A stretch of DNA of 64,000 bases from Clostridium_AW sp963515715 (GTDB lineage: Bacteria; Bacillota; Clostridia; Clostridiales; Clostridiaceae), in assembly GCF_963515715.1 (NCBI RefSeq), contig NZ_CAUPZS010000001.1, forward strand, positions 248,001 through 312,000, read 5' to 3'. The number at the start of each line of letters is the position of its first letter. The first letter of the stretch is position 1. A model generated the notes under the pieces. It ran no database searches. It had not been told where the DNA came from and was given only the letters and a program-made list of their open reading frames with translations. Shown piece after piece: positions 33,074-42,328 of this stretch. Made by a program: the position numbers and the translations under genes.

Positions 33074-34372
33074 TTATATTAAGGAAGACGGTTTATTGTT
33101 AAAAGGAAACATGTCTTTTTCAATAATATTTTCCATTATATCCAAGTCAACATTTTCTCCTACATAAGCTGAATTTAAAATTCCTTTTTTAAAAGTTGTT
33201 TCCATTACATCATGTATTTTTTCTTTATTTATATTATCAATTTTATTGAGTATAACTTTAGGCTCATTAATTCTATCTAAAAATAGAACAGATTTACCGT
33301 TATTAAACATTCTGCTACTAGTGCTTTCAAGTCCTAAAATATAACTTCCTTTTAACTGTTCTCTACCCTTTACAATTCTTTCATCAGAAATATCTCTCTT
33401 AGTAAACTTAAATAATTCTTCTTTTATAAGGCTTACAACCTCTACTGAATATTTGGGATTAAGTCCCGTGTAAATACTAACCACTCCAGTATTATTAAAA
33501 GCACTTATGTATGAGTATATAGAATAGCACCTACCCATTTCTTCACGTATCTTTTGAAACAATATAGAAGAAGCTCCTCCGCCTAAAAGATTATTTAAAA
33601 ATAATAATGGATAAAGATCATCACTTCCTAAAGGCAAACCATTAAGTCCTAAACTAATGTGTAGCTGTTCAATCTTTTTTTCTTTAAATAAGTGACTATT
33701 TAGTATTTTAGGAGATGAACAAGTAGATAATTTTTTATCTTTGAAATTCCAATTACCGAAATAACACTCCACTAATTTTATAATGTCTTTTTCATCAAAC
33801 TTTCCTGCTATTGATAATACACAATTTTTAGGTATATATCTAGATTCGATATAATCCATTATTATTTCTCTTGTAAAGGAATTTACAGTTTTTACGCTTC
33901 CTAAGATAGGAAATGCAATTGAATCTTCCCCCCACATAGCTTCACTATGTAAGTCTAGCAATACATCCTCTGGTGAGTCTTCATTCATATTTATTTCTTC
34001 AATTATTACACCTTTTTCTTTTTCTATTTCCTCTTCATCAAATTTACTATTAAAAAGCATATCTGAAAGTACATCTAATGCCAAATCCAAATGGGAATCT
34101 AGTATTTTTGCATAATAGCAAGTAGACTCCTTGGCGGTAAAGGCATTAATTTGTCCTCCTACATCTTCTATAGATTCAGCGATTTCTTTTGCACTTCTTT
34201 TTTCAGTTCCTTTAAATAGCATGTGTTCAATAAAGTGAGAAATTCCATTGTTTTGTTTATCCTCATTACGTGAACCATTCTTTACCCATAAACCAACACT
34301 TACTGAATTAACATAGTCAATTTTTTCTAATACTACTTTTAAGCCATTACTGATTTCAATAATATCGTACAT
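33074..34372 (-). CDS. ymxG: M16-family zinc peptidase, YmxG type
   Basis: The 432-aa product is a pitrilysin/processing-peptidase-like protein. The inverted zinc motif HFIEH is present near residue 46, with the distal glutamate in EKGVIIEEINM about 75 residues later. The C-terminal half is the inactive companion domain with GGGASSILFQKIREEMGRCYS, usual in this family. The substrate is unknown. The gene lies after pnp and before ymxH, an order conserved from Bacillus (pnpA - ylxY - ymxG - ymxH) except that the ylxY deacetylase is missing here. The ATG follows GGAGG. Confidence 0.92.
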   Translation of the reverse strand: MYDIIEISNGLKVVLEKIDYVNSVSVGLWVKNGSRNEDKQNNGISHFIEHMLFKGTEKRSAKEIAESIEDVGGQINAFTAKESTCYYAKILDSHLDLALDVLSDMLFNSKFDEEEIEKEKGVIIEEINMNEDSPEDVLLDLHSEAMWGEDSIAFPILGSVKTVNSFTREIIMDYIESRYIPKNCVLSIAGKFDEKDIIKLVECYFGNWNFKDKKLSTCSSPKILNSHLFKEKKIEQLHISLGLNGLPLGSDDLYPLLFLNNLLGGGASSILFQKIREEMGRCYSIYSYISAFNNTGVVSIYTGLNPKYSVEVVSLIKEELFKFTKRDISDERIVKGREQLKGSYILGLESTSSRMFNNGKSVLFLDRINEPKVILNKIDNINKEKIHDVMETTFKKGILNSAYVGENVDLDIMENIIEKDMFPFNNKPSSLI

Positions 34373-34410
34373 TATATTCCTCCAGCATTGTTATATTATG
34401 TTAAAAAATA

Positions 34411-34428
34411 AAAAGGCGCAAAGCCCTT
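34411..34428 (-). terminator. Short terminator after pnp
   Basis: On the minus strand AAGGGC and GCGCCTT form a stem with one bulged base, followed by a T-run (TTTTTATTTTTT). It is weaker than its neighbours. Confidence 0.5.
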
Positions 34429-34439
34429 CTATTTTCTAA

Positions 34440-36590
34440 CTATTGTTTTTTGCTGTCATCATCTTCTACGTCTTTTTCGTCTTTTTCGTGGTTTTCGTCG
34501 TTTTCTTCTTTTTTAATAGCATCTCTTCTAGATAAATTAACTCTGCCGTGTTCATCTATTTCCGTTACCTTAACTAAGATTTCATCACCAACAGATACCA
34601 CATCTTCTACTTTATTAACTCTTGTAAAATCAAGTTTTGATATATGAACTAAACCTTCTTTACCAGGCAGTATTTCTACAAAAGCTCCAAAGTTAGTTGT
34701 TCTAGTAACTTTTCCTAGATATATTTCACCAACTTCTACTTCCTTTGTTAAATCATATATCATCTTAAGAGCTCTATCTGCTCCTACACTATCATCAGAC
34801 ATTACATATATTGTACCATCTTCTTTTATGTCAATTTTAACTCCAGTTTCAGCTATAATTTTATTTATAGTTTTACCGCCTGAACCTATAACATCTCTTA
34901 TTTTTTCTGGATCAATTGTCATAGTATAGACTCTTGGAGCATAAGGTGACAATTCTTTTCTAGCTTCAGGTATACATTCTTTTATTTTTCCTAAAATGTG
35001 TAGACGAGCTTTTTTTGCTTCTTCTAATGTTACTTTTATACAATTATTTGATAAACCTTCAATCTTTGTATCTACTTGAATTGCAGTAATACCCTTTTCA
35101 GTACCTGCAACCTTAAAGTCCATATCACCAAAGAAATCTTCAATTCCTTGAATATCTGTTAATATTTCTTCTTCTGATAAATCTTCGCTAGTTACAAGTC
35201 CCATTGCTATTCCAGCAGCTGGTCTTTTTATAGGGACTCCTGCATCAAGAAGAGCTAATGTACTACCGCATACACTTGCTTGAGAAGTAGAGCCATTTGA
35301 ACTCAATACTTCAGAAACTAATCTAATTGTATATGGGAATTCTTCTTCTGAAGGCATTAGCGGTTCTAAAGCTTTCTCTGCTAGAGCACCATGACCGATT
35401 TCTCTTCTTCCTGGCCCTCTTAGTGGTCTAACTTCACCAACACTATAGGAAGGGAAGTTATAGTGATGCATATATCTTTTAAATTCTTCATCACCTAATC
35501 CATCTAAAATTTGAGCATCTCCTAATGGACCAATTGTAGCTACAGTCATAACTTGAGTTAGTCCTCTTGTGAAAAGACCTGTACCATGAGTTCTTGGTAG
35601 AAGTGCTACTTCACAGTCAATATTTCTTATTTGATTGAATGCTCTTTCGTCTGGTCTTCTTTTCTCTCTTAAAATCATATTTCTAACTATTTCTTTTTGA
35701 AGAGTATATACTACTTCACCGATATCTTTAAGATTTTCAGCGTATTTTTCACTGAAATGTTCGTTTATAGCTTCCTTAACTTTATCGATAGTAGCATTTC
35801 TTTGATCTTTATCTGTTATGTACATAGCGTCTTTTATCATTGAGTAAGAAAATTCTCTTACTTCTTTTTCTAGGGTTTCATCTACCTTATAAAGTACAGG
35901 AGCAATCTTTTCTTTACCGAATTCAGCCATAGCCTTTTCTTGGAATGATACAATTTTTTGACATTCCTCAAAGGCAAACATTATAGCATCATACATTACT
36001 TCCTCGTCAATTTCATAAGAACCAGCTTCAATCATAGTTATCCTATCTTTTGTAGCACAAACAGTTAAATTTAAATCACTTTCTTCTCTCTCTTTAAGAG
36101 TTGGATTTAATATGAATTTTCCATCAATTAAGCCCACAGAAACAGTGGCTACTGGTTTATCATATGGGATACTTGAAAGGCATAATGCTAAAGAAGCTCC
36201 ATTCATTGCCAATATATCTGGTTGATTATCCTGTTCTACAGATAAAACAGTACAAACTATCTGTACATCATTTCTGTAGCCATCTGGAAATAATGGTCTC
36301 AATGGTCTATCGATAGCTCTTGCATGAAGAATTGCCTTTTCAGAAGGTCTTCCTTCTCTTTTGATAAACCCTCCTGGTATTTTTCCTACGGAGTACAATC
36401 TTTCTTCGTACTCTACGCTAAGAGGAAAGAAATCTATCCCCTCTCTTGGTTGTTTTGATGCATTTGCATTTATTAATACTACTGTCTCGCCATAACTTAC
36501 TAATATAGCACAATCTGAAAGTGCTCCAACTTTTCCAAATTCAACCTTTAGAGTTCTTCCAGCAACAGTAGTTTCAAGAATATGACTCAT
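34440..36590 (-). CDS. pnp: Polyribonucleotide nucleotidyltransferase (PNPase)
   Basis: PNPase degrades RNA 3'-5' phosphorolytically and is a partner of RNase Y. The 716-aa product has two RNase PH domains (with FFPLSVEYEERLYSVGKIPG and the active-site FGDMDFKVAGT segment), a KH domain (VIGSGGKTINKI) and an S1 domain (GKVTRTTNFGAFVEILPGKEG). It ends in about 25 mostly charged residues (KDEKDVEDDDSKK), encoded by a low-complexity CTTTTTCGT-like repeat on the plus strand. The ATG follows GGGAGG. It lies downstream of rpsO with a hairpin between, the usual rpsO-pnp arrangement. Confidence 0.97.
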   Translation of the reverse strand: MSHILETTVAGRTLKVEFGKVGALSDCAILVSYGETVVLINANASKQPREGIDFFPLSVEYEERLYSVGKIPGGFIKREGRPSEKAILHARAIDRPLRPLFPDGYRNDVQIVCTVLSVEQDNQPDILAMNGASLALCLSSIPYDKPVATVSVGLIDGKFILNPTLKEREESDLNLTVCATKDRITMIEAGSYEIDEEVMYDAIMFAFEECQKIVSFQEKAMAEFGKEKIAPVLYKVDETLEKEVREFSYSMIKDAMYITDKDQRNATIDKVKEAINEHFSEKYAENLKDIGEVVYTLQKEIVRNMILREKRRPDERAFNQIRNIDCEVALLPRTHGTGLFTRGLTQVMTVATIGPLGDAQILDGLGDEEFKRYMHHYNFPSYSVGEVRPLRGPGRREIGHGALAEKALEPLMPSEEEFPYTIRLVSEVLSSNGSTSQASVCGSTLALLDAGVPIKRPAAGIAMGLVTSEDLSEEEILTDIQGIEDFFGDMDFKVAGTEKGITAIQVDTKIEGLSNNCIKVTLEEAKKARLHILGKIKECIPEARKELSPYAPRVYTMTIDPEKIRDVIGSGGKTINKIIAETGVKIDIKEDGTIYVMSDDSVGADRALKMIYDLTKEVEVGEIYLGKVTRTTNFGAFVEILPGKEGLVHISKLDFTRVNKVEDVVSVGDEILVKVTEIDEHGRVNLSRRDAIKKEENDENHEKDEKDVEDDDSKKQ

Positions 36591-36680
36591 AGTTTACCTC
36601 CCTTCAAAGTATACACTATTATTATCCTGATATTTATATTATTTTATACAGTATAATGTAATAACTTGAATCAAAATAAT

Positions 36681-36700
36681 AGAGCGGTCTAAGCCGCTCT
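36681..36700 (-). terminator. Hairpin between rpsO and pnp
   Basis: AGAGCGG at 36681-36687 pairs with CCGCTCT at 36694-36700; a T-rich stretch follows on the minus strand. It may be a partial terminator or a processing hairpin between the two genes. Confidence 0.65.
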
Positions 36701-36709
36701 AAATATTAA

Positions 36710-36973
36710 CTATTTTCTTAATCCCAATTCTTTAATAATTGAACGATATCTTTCGATATCTTTCTTCATTAAGTAATTTAAAAGACCTCTTCTTTTACCA
36801 ACCATCATTAAAAGACCTCTTCTTGAGTGGAAGTCTTTCTTATGAGTTTTTAAATGATCATTTAAATGATTAATTCTTTCTGTTAAAAGAGCTATCTGAA
36901 CTTCTGGTGAGCCAGTATCTCCTTCGTGTCTAGCATGAGTTTTTAATAATTCTTCTTTTCTTGCCTTATCCAT
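36710..36973 (-). CDS. rpsO: 30S ribosomal protein S15
   Basis: S15 is a primary 16S-rRNA-binding protein that organises the central domain of the small subunit. The 87-aa product has the family sequence: HARHEGDTGSPEVQIALLTERI, LNDHLKTHKKDFHSRRGLL and LLNYLMKKDIERYRSII. The ATG follows TTGGAGG. A strong promoter (37059-37087) overlaps the end of ribF and a hairpin-closed leader (37001-37046) lies in the 5' untranslated region, consistent with autoregulation as known for S15 in several bacteria. Confidence 0.97.
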   Translation of the reverse strand: MDKARKEELLKTHARHEGDTGSPEVQIALLTERINHLNDHLKTHKKDFHSRRGLLMMVGKRRGLLNYLMKKDIERYRSIIKELGLRK

Positions 36974-37000
36974 TTATATGCACCTCCAATTGTTATATCC

Positions 37001-37046
37001 CCTTAATCCACGAATGTAGCCGGCATACAACAAACATAGATTAAGG
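37001..37046 (-). ncRNA. Candidate rpsO leader RNA (S15-responsive element)
   Basis: In the transcript CCTTAATC pairs with GATTAAGG to close a 46-base element; inside, a small stem TGTA/TACA displays GCCGGC. The element starts about six bases after the predicted transcription start and ends just before the Shine-Dalgarno. S15 leaders are known in other bacteria; this fold is my inference. Confidence 0.5.
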
Positions 37047-37058
37047 TTCACAAAAGTA

Positions 37059-37087
37059 ATTATAACAAAGAACACTATAGTTGTAAA
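37059..37087 (-). promoter_or_regulatory. rpsO promoter
   Basis: On the minus strand TTTACA (37082-37087) and TATAAT (37059-37064) are 17 bases apart. The -35 box lies within the last codons of ribF. Confidence 0.7.
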
Positions 37088-38025
37088 TTACTTTTTATAA
37101 TTAATTCTAAATTTTGCTTAATTACGTATTTTTTATCTTCACTTATTCTATGAGTTAATTCTTCCAATGAATTAAATTTTTTTTCATCTCTTATTCTATG
37201 GATAAAATGAATTCTTATATCTTTACCGTATATTTCTTTATTAAAATCGATAATGTGAGTTTCTATACTAAGCTTACCATCTTCCACTGTAGGATTATAA
37301 CCCACATTAGTTATCCCTTTATAAAAATCGCCCTCATATTCTACTAAGGTAAAGTATACACCTCCCCTTGGTATAATATAACCCTTATCATAGCTTAAAT
37401 TAACTGTTGGAAAACCTAGGACTCTCCCTAGTTGTTTTCCTTTGATTACAATACCTGATATAGAATATGGTCTTGTTAACATTACCTTAGCTTTTACCAT
37501 GTCTCCGTTATCAGAGATAATATGTCGTATATGAGAGCTAGATACTATTTCTTTTTTATATTTAATTGGCCTTACAACATAAAGTTGAAATTTATATTTT
37601 TTACTTAATTCCTCTAAAAATTCAACGTCTCCTAGGTTTTTATATCCAAATCTATAATTAAAGCCTACTATAATGCCCTTAGCATTAAATTCACTTACAA
37701 TGTTATATATAAATTCCTCAGGACACATTTTCATAAACTTTTCATCAAAGTTTACTAAATTTAAGTAGTCTAGTCCCATTTTGTCTAATACTTTTTTCTT
37801 TTGGTTTATATCCATCAAAAGTTTTGGAACTAAATCTTTATTTATGGTTGATAAAGGATGGTTTTTAAAAGTATATACCATACTTTTACCACCATTTTTC
37901 TTAGCTAATTCTATCGCTTTATTTATAAGCTTACTATGACCTAAATGTAAACCGTCAAAGCTACCTAGAGCTATATAAGTATTCCATTTAAACCTCTTAA
38001 GCATATTATCTTCTATAATATCCAT
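37075..38025 (-). CDS. ribF: Bifunctional riboflavin kinase / FAD synthetase
   Basis: RibF converts riboflavin to FMN and then FAD. In the 316-aa product the N-terminal nucleotidyltransferase domain shows ALGSFDGLHLGHSKLI, FNYRFGYKNLGD and the ISS-like SSSHIR; the C-terminal kinase domain shows RPYSISGIVIKGKQLGRVLGFPTVNL and GGVYFTLVEY...GITNVGYNPT. The ATG follows AGGGG by eight bases, 11 bases after truB. It belongs to the infB-rbfA-nrnA-truB-ribF run; no FMN riboswitch precedes it. Confidence 0.96.
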   Translation of the reverse strand: MDIIEDNMLKRFKWNTYIALGSFDGLHLGHSKLINKAIELAKKNGGKSMVYTFKNHPLSTINKDLVPKLLMDINQKKKVLDKMGLDYLNLVNFDEKFMKMCPEEFIYNIVSEFNAKGIIVGFNYRFGYKNLGDVEFLEELSKKYKFQLYVVRPIKYKKEIVSSSHIRHIISDNGDMVKAKVMLTRPYSISGIVIKGKQLGRVLGFPTVNLSYDKGYIIPRGGVYFTLVEYEGDFYKGITNVGYNPTVEDGKLSIETHIIDFNKEIYGKDIRIHFIHRIRDEKKFNSLEELTHRISEDKKYVIKQNLELIIKSNLQL

Positions 38026-38036
38026 AGTTATTACCC

Positions 38037-38903
38037 CTATACAAGCAATTTCAAGATTTTAAATCCTTCGTCACTTCTTCTACCTAGACCTATAAATTTA
38101 TTGCCAGAATAAACTCTTAAGATAACATCTTTTTCAATGCTTCCCATTATCCTTTTATCCTTTATAAGAACTCCATTTACTAGTAATTTTTCATAAACTT
38201 CTTCTATAGTAATACTTTCATATTTACTTAGTGCTTCATCTATAGGTACAAGATATTCATTTATATTTTCACTATTTAAATTATCTATATGTAGAGCATC
38301 TTTAATATTAAAAATGCTAGTTTTAACTCTTTCTAACTCCCACATGGAAGCCCCTACGCCTAGTTTTTCACCAATATCATAGCAAAGGCTTCGTATATAA
38401 GTGCCTTTTGAGCAATGTACTTGAAAGGTTACGTAAGGTAAATCTATATTTAATATATCAATAGAATATATGTTAATTTTTCTAGCTTTTCTTTCTACCT
38501 CTATCCCTTCTCTAGCCAATTGATAAAGTCTTTTACCATTGACTTTTAATGCAGAGTACATGGGAGGAACTTGCTCTATACTTCCTTGAAAAGATTTAAT
38601 ACACTCTTCTACAATTTTTGATTCCAAGTTTACAGTCTCTTCTTTTAATATTTTACCTTCTTTATCATAGGTATCCGTAACTACTCCAAGTTTTAAAGTG
38701 CTTTTATAAATTTTACTTTCATTCATTATGTAATCTACAATTTTTGTAGCATTTCCTAAACAAATAGGGAGTACACCGGAAGCCATTGGATCCAGTGTAC
38801 CTGTATGACCAACTTTTTTAGTATTTGCGGCTCTTTTGACCATTCTAACCACATCAAAAGATGTTATACCAGAAGGCTTAAATATATTTAAAATTCCATT
38901 CAT
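38037..38903 (-). CDS. truB: tRNA pseudouridine-55 synthase TruB
   Basis: TruB makes the universal pseudouridine 55 of the tRNA T-loop. The 288-aa product has NIFKPSGITSFDVV, KKVGHTGTLDPMASGVL with the catalytic Asp near residue 39, and the CSKGTYIRSL segment plus a short C-terminal PUA-like domain. The start ATG overlaps the nrnA stop by one base (TAATG), so the pair is translationally coupled. The position between nrnA and ribF is typical of the nusA-infB superoperon. Confidence 0.96.
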   Translation of the reverse strand: MNGILNIFKPSGITSFDVVRMVKRAANTKKVGHTGTLDPMASGVLPICLGNATKIVDYIMNESKIYKSTLKLGVVTDTYDKEGKILKEETVNLESKIVEECIKSFQGSIEQVPPMYSALKVNGKRLYQLAREGIEVERKARKINIYSIDILNIDLPYVTFQVHCSKGTYIRSLCYDIGEKLGVGASMWELERVKTSIFNIKDALHIDNLNSENINEYLVPIDEALSKYESITIEEVYEKLLVNGVLIKDKRIMGSIEKDVILRVYSGNKFIGLGRRSDEGFKILKLLV

Positions 38904-39868
38904 TATATCAACTCATTTTCTGCTAATTCTATTAATATATTTTTTACTTCTCTTAATGATTTATTTCTAATGGAGGCACCAGCTGCTCTTATGTGGCCTC
39001 CACCTCCTAAGGTTTCTGCAATCTTTCTAACATCAACTTTTGATTTAGACCTTAGGCTTATTTTTATTTCATTTTCTTTTTCTTTTAGGAGAATAGTAAT
39101 CTCAACAGGTTTAATACCATTTCCGAAAGAAACTATATCTGAGGTATCTGTGTCAGGATCTATGTTAAGTTTTGTAAACATATCTTTTGTAACTGTCATT
39201 ACACATATCTGGTCATTTATAAGTTCCATTCTATCAAATACCATACCATATAGTTTGAATCTATCAAAATCCTTACTATCAAATACAAGTCTATGTATAC
39301 TACTAAAATCAATACCAGTATTTATTAAATTTCCTGAAATAGAGTGAGTTACTGAGGTGGTATTTGAGTATCTAAAAGATCCTGTATCTGTTAATATGGA
39401 TGTATATAAACAAGTTGCAATATCCCTATCTATTTCTACACTGAAATCTTTAAGCATTTGATAAACTATTTCTCCCATACATGCAGAATTAGTGTCTACA
39501 TAATTCAAATGGCCATAAAGTTCATTTGATACGTGGTGATCAATATTAATTATTGTATATTCTTTGCTGCCTAATTCAATGTCACCATTAATTCTCCCTG
39601 TATTTCCACAGTCTAAAACAATTACGCAATCTGTACCTTCTAAAACCTTTCCAGTAGACTCTATAACTTCATTGCTACAAGGTAGAAAGATAAAGTTATC
39701 AGGAATACCTTCTTTGCAGAGAATGTAAGCAGATTTATTTAACTTTCTAAGTCCTTGTAAAAGACCAAGAGAACTCCCTAAGGAGTCCCCATCAGGAGAA
39801 GTATGGAAGCTTATAGCAATTTTTTTACTCTCTTTAATGATTTTTAAAATATCATTCATTATCATCAT
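38903..39868 (-). CDS. nrnA: DHH-family oligoribonuclease / pAp phosphatase NrnA
   Basis: NrnA degrades 2-5-mer RNA and dephosphorylates 3'-phosphoadenosine 5'-phosphate. The 321-aa product has the DHH motifs: SFHTSPDGDSLGS, VLDCGNTGR, IINIDHHVSNE and TSILTDTGSFRYSNT, plus the C-terminal DHHA1 motif GGGGHIRAAG. The start lies inside the end of rbfA; ATG 39868 is seven bases from GGAG, with two more in-frame ATGs a few codons downstream. The gene is between rbfA and truB, as in many Firmicutes. Confidence 0.94.
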   Translation of the reverse strand: MMIMNDILKIIKESKKIAISFHTSPDGDSLGSSLGLLQGLRKLNKSAYILCKEGIPDNFIFLPCSNEVIESTGKVLEGTDCVIVLDCGNTGRINGDIELGSKEYTIINIDHHVSNELYGHLNYVDTNSACMGEIVYQMLKDFSVEIDRDIATCLYTSILTDTGSFRYSNTTSVTHSISGNLINTGIDFSSIHRLVFDSKDFDRFKLYGMVFDRMELINDQICVMTVTKDMFTKLNIDPDTDTSDIVSFGNGIKPVEITILLKEKENEIKISLRSKSKVDVRKIAETLGGGGHIRAAGASIRNKSLREVKNILIELAENELI

Positions 39869-40217
39869 GTTCTCTCTCCTTTATATGAGCTAATATAGCA
39901 TCAATATGCATACCATGCTCGATGGAGTTATCTAATTCAAAAAGTATCTCTGGAGTATATCTTAAGTTAATTCTATGACCTACTTCTCTTCTAATAAAAC
40001 CGCTAGAATTTTTTAATACTTCAAGAGTATTCTTCTTTTCTTCATCATTTCCAAATATACTAACGTATATTTTGGCATATCTTAAATCCTTGGTTACATT
40101 GACCTTTGTTATACTAACCATAGCATTCATCCTAGGGTCTTTTATATCATATTGAATTATATTAGACACTTCTTTTCTTACTTCTTCGTTAATTCTTCCA
40201 GATCTATGTTTAACCAT
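39852..40217 (-). CDS. rbfA: 30S ribosome-binding factor RbfA
   Basis: RbfA is a KH-fold factor for late 30S maturation and cold adaptation. The 121-aa product has RSGRINEEVRKEVSNII, DPRMNAMVSITKVNVTKDLRYAKIYVS and FIRREVGHRINLRYTPEILFELDNSIEHGMHI, which are the family landmarks. The ATG follows AGGAGGG. It starts 15 bases after infB and overlaps nrnA. Confidence 0.97.
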   Translation of the reverse strand: MVKHRSGRINEEVRKEVSNIIQYDIKDPRMNAMVSITKVNVTKDLRYAKIYVSIFGNDEEKKNTLEVLKNSSGFIRREVGHRINLRYTPEILFELDNSIEHGMHIDAILAHIKEREHDDNE

Positions 40218-40232
40218 AAAATATCCCTCCTA

Positions 40233-42311
40233 CTATAGGGTCTGCTTTTTTACTTCTTCCATAGTATAAGCTTCTATGATGTCGCCTTCTTTAAGATCAT
40301 TGAATTTTTCAACCATCATACCACATTCATATCCTGCGGCAACTTCTTTAGCGTCATCCTTGAATCTCTTCAATGAAGAAAGTCCTGCTTCGAAGATTAC
40401 TATACTTTCTCTCAATACTCTTACACTTGCATTTCTTAGTATTTTACCATTTAATACATAACAACCTGCAACTGTTCCAACATTTGAGACCTTGTAAGTC
40501 TGCCTAACTTCAGCTCTTCCAAGGATTACTTCTTTATAATCAGGCTCTAACATGCCGATCATAGCGGCTTTAATATCTTCTATAGCAGTATAAATAACCC
40601 TATAAGTTTTAATTTCAACGTTCTCTTTATCCGCTATAGCAATTGCATTATTATCTGGTCTTACATTAAATCCAATAATTATAGCATTAGAAGCATTAGC
40701 CAATGTTACATCAGTTTCTGTAATTGCTCCTACACCACCGTGTATAACCCTAACTTTTACTTCATCAGTTGATAGTTTTTCAAAGGATTGCTTAACAGCT
40801 TCTATAGAACCTTGTACGTCTGCTTTAACAATTATATTTAATTCTTTTATTTTACCCTCTTTAATCTGGCTATATAAGTCTTCTAATGAAACTTTATGAG
40901 TAGATTGTAAATATTCACTTCTTATTTTTTCTTTTCTCTTTTCAGCCATTTCCCTTGCAGTTTTTTCATCTTTTACTTCATTAAATCTATCACCAGCAGA
41001 AGGAACTTCTGACAACCCTAATATTTCCACAGGTATTGATGGTCCGGCTGATTTTATTTTTTTGCCCTTATCGTCGAACATTGCTCTTATTCTACCATAT
41101 GTTGTACCTACAATAATTGAGTCGCCAACACTTAAGGTTCCGTTTTGAACTAAAAGTGAGGCTACTGGTCCTCTACCTTTATCGAGTTTAGCTTCAATGA
41201 CAGTTCCTTTAGCATTTCTATGGGAATTTGCTTTCAATTCTTCCATTTCAGAAGTTAAAAGCACCATTTCCAATAAATTATCTATACCTTCTCTAGTATG
41301 TGCTGAAACTGGTACTGTTATAGTATCTCCACCCCAATCTTCAGCTAATAGATTTTCGTCAGCTAATTGTTGTTTTACTCTATCTGGATTAGCTGATGGT
41401 TTATCCATCTTGTTTATTGCAATAATCATTGGAACATTTGCAGCTTTACAGTGGTTTATAGCTTCTTTTGTTTGAGGCATTAAACCATCATCAGCAGCGA
41501 CAACTAATATAACTATATCAGTAATTTGAGCACCTCTTGCTCTCATTGCTGTAAAAGCTTCGTGTCCAGGTGTATCTAAGAAAGTTATTTTTTGATCTTC
41601 TATTTCCACTGTATATGCACCGATGTGTTGTGTTATGCCACCTGCTTCTGATGAAGCCACCTTTTCTTTTCTGATAGCATCTAACAATGAAGTTTTACCA
41701 TGGTCAACATGGCCCATAACTGTAACTACAGGAGGTCTCTTTTCTTTATCATCCTCCTCATCTTCTTCTCCAACAACCTCTTCGATTGAATAATCTTCTT
41801 CCTTTTTAGTTATAAGAACGTCAAGCTTTTCTCCAAGTTTCTCTGCTGTTTCGAAATCTATTTCTTGGTTTAGTGCAGCCATTACTCCCATAAACATAAG
41901 TTCTTTTATTACTTCTGAATAAGGTTTAGCAAGTTTATCTGCAAATTCTTTTACAGTGATAGTATCTCCTAGTTCTAATACTATTTTATCATCATCATCG
42001 TCGTTATCACTATCATTATTTTGTGTATTATCTTGTAATTTATTTTTTATTTTCTTAACTTTTGTATTAACTTTTATTTCTGCTTCTTGAAGTTCACCGT
42101 ACTTCTCTTCTATATTATCAGAATCATTTAAATCACCACTATCTTTGTCGGACTCAGCATATAATTCTTTTATAAGTTGAGCATCTTCATCTTCAATAAC
42201 ACTCATATGGTTTTTTACTTTTATGCTGAACTCATCTTGTAGTAATTGTATAAGATCTTTACTAGACACATCTAGTTCTTTTGCTAATTCGTATACTCTA
42301 ATTTTTGACAA
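40233..42311 (-). CDS. infB: Translation initiation factor IF-2
   Basis: IF-2 is the GTPase that brings initiator tRNA to the 30S subunit. The 692-aa product has an N-terminal IF2N segment (VYELAKELDVSSKDLIQLL), a short acidic linker with a DNDDDDDK run near residues 100-108, a second IF2N unit, then G1 GHVDHGKTS, G3 DTPGHEAF, G4 NKMDKP and the C-terminal initiator-tRNA domains. I choose TTG 42311 (product MSKIRVYELAK): GGGGGTG lies seven bases upstream, while GTG 42320 overlaps it. It is shorter than enteric IF-2, as usual in clostridia. Confidence 0.96.
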   Translation of the reverse strand: MSKIRVYELAKELDVSSKDLIQLLQDEFSIKVKNHMSVIEDEDAQLIKELYAESDKDSGDLNDSDNIEEKYGELQEAEIKVNTKVKKIKNKLQDNTQNNDSDNDDDDDKIVLELGDTITVKEFADKLAKPYSEVIKELMFMGVMAALNQEIDFETAEKLGEKLDVLITKKEEDYSIEEVVGEEDEEDDKEKRPPVVTVMGHVDHGKTSLLDAIRKEKVASSEAGGITQHIGAYTVEIEDQKITFLDTPGHEAFTAMRARGAQITDIVILVVAADDGLMPQTKEAINHCKAANVPMIIAINKMDKPSANPDRVKQQLADENLLAEDWGGDTITVPVSAHTREGIDNLLEMVLLTSEMEELKANSHRNAKGTVIEAKLDKGRGPVASLLVQNGTLSVGDSIIVGTTYGRIRAMFDDKGKKIKSAGPSIPVEILGLSEVPSAGDRFNEVKDEKTAREMAEKRKEKIRSEYLQSTHKVSLEDLYSQIKEGKIKELNIIVKADVQGSIEAVKQSFEKLSTDEVKVRVIHGGVGAITETDVTLANASNAIIIGFNVRPDNNAIAIADKENVEIKTYRVIYTAIEDIKAAMIGMLEPDYKEVILGRAEVRQTYKVSNVGTVAGCYVLNGKILRNASVRVLRESIVIFEAGLSSLKRFKDDAKEVAAGYECGMMVEKFNDLKEGDIIEAYTMEEVKKQTL

Positions 42312-42328
42312 AGCATTCACCCCCGAAA

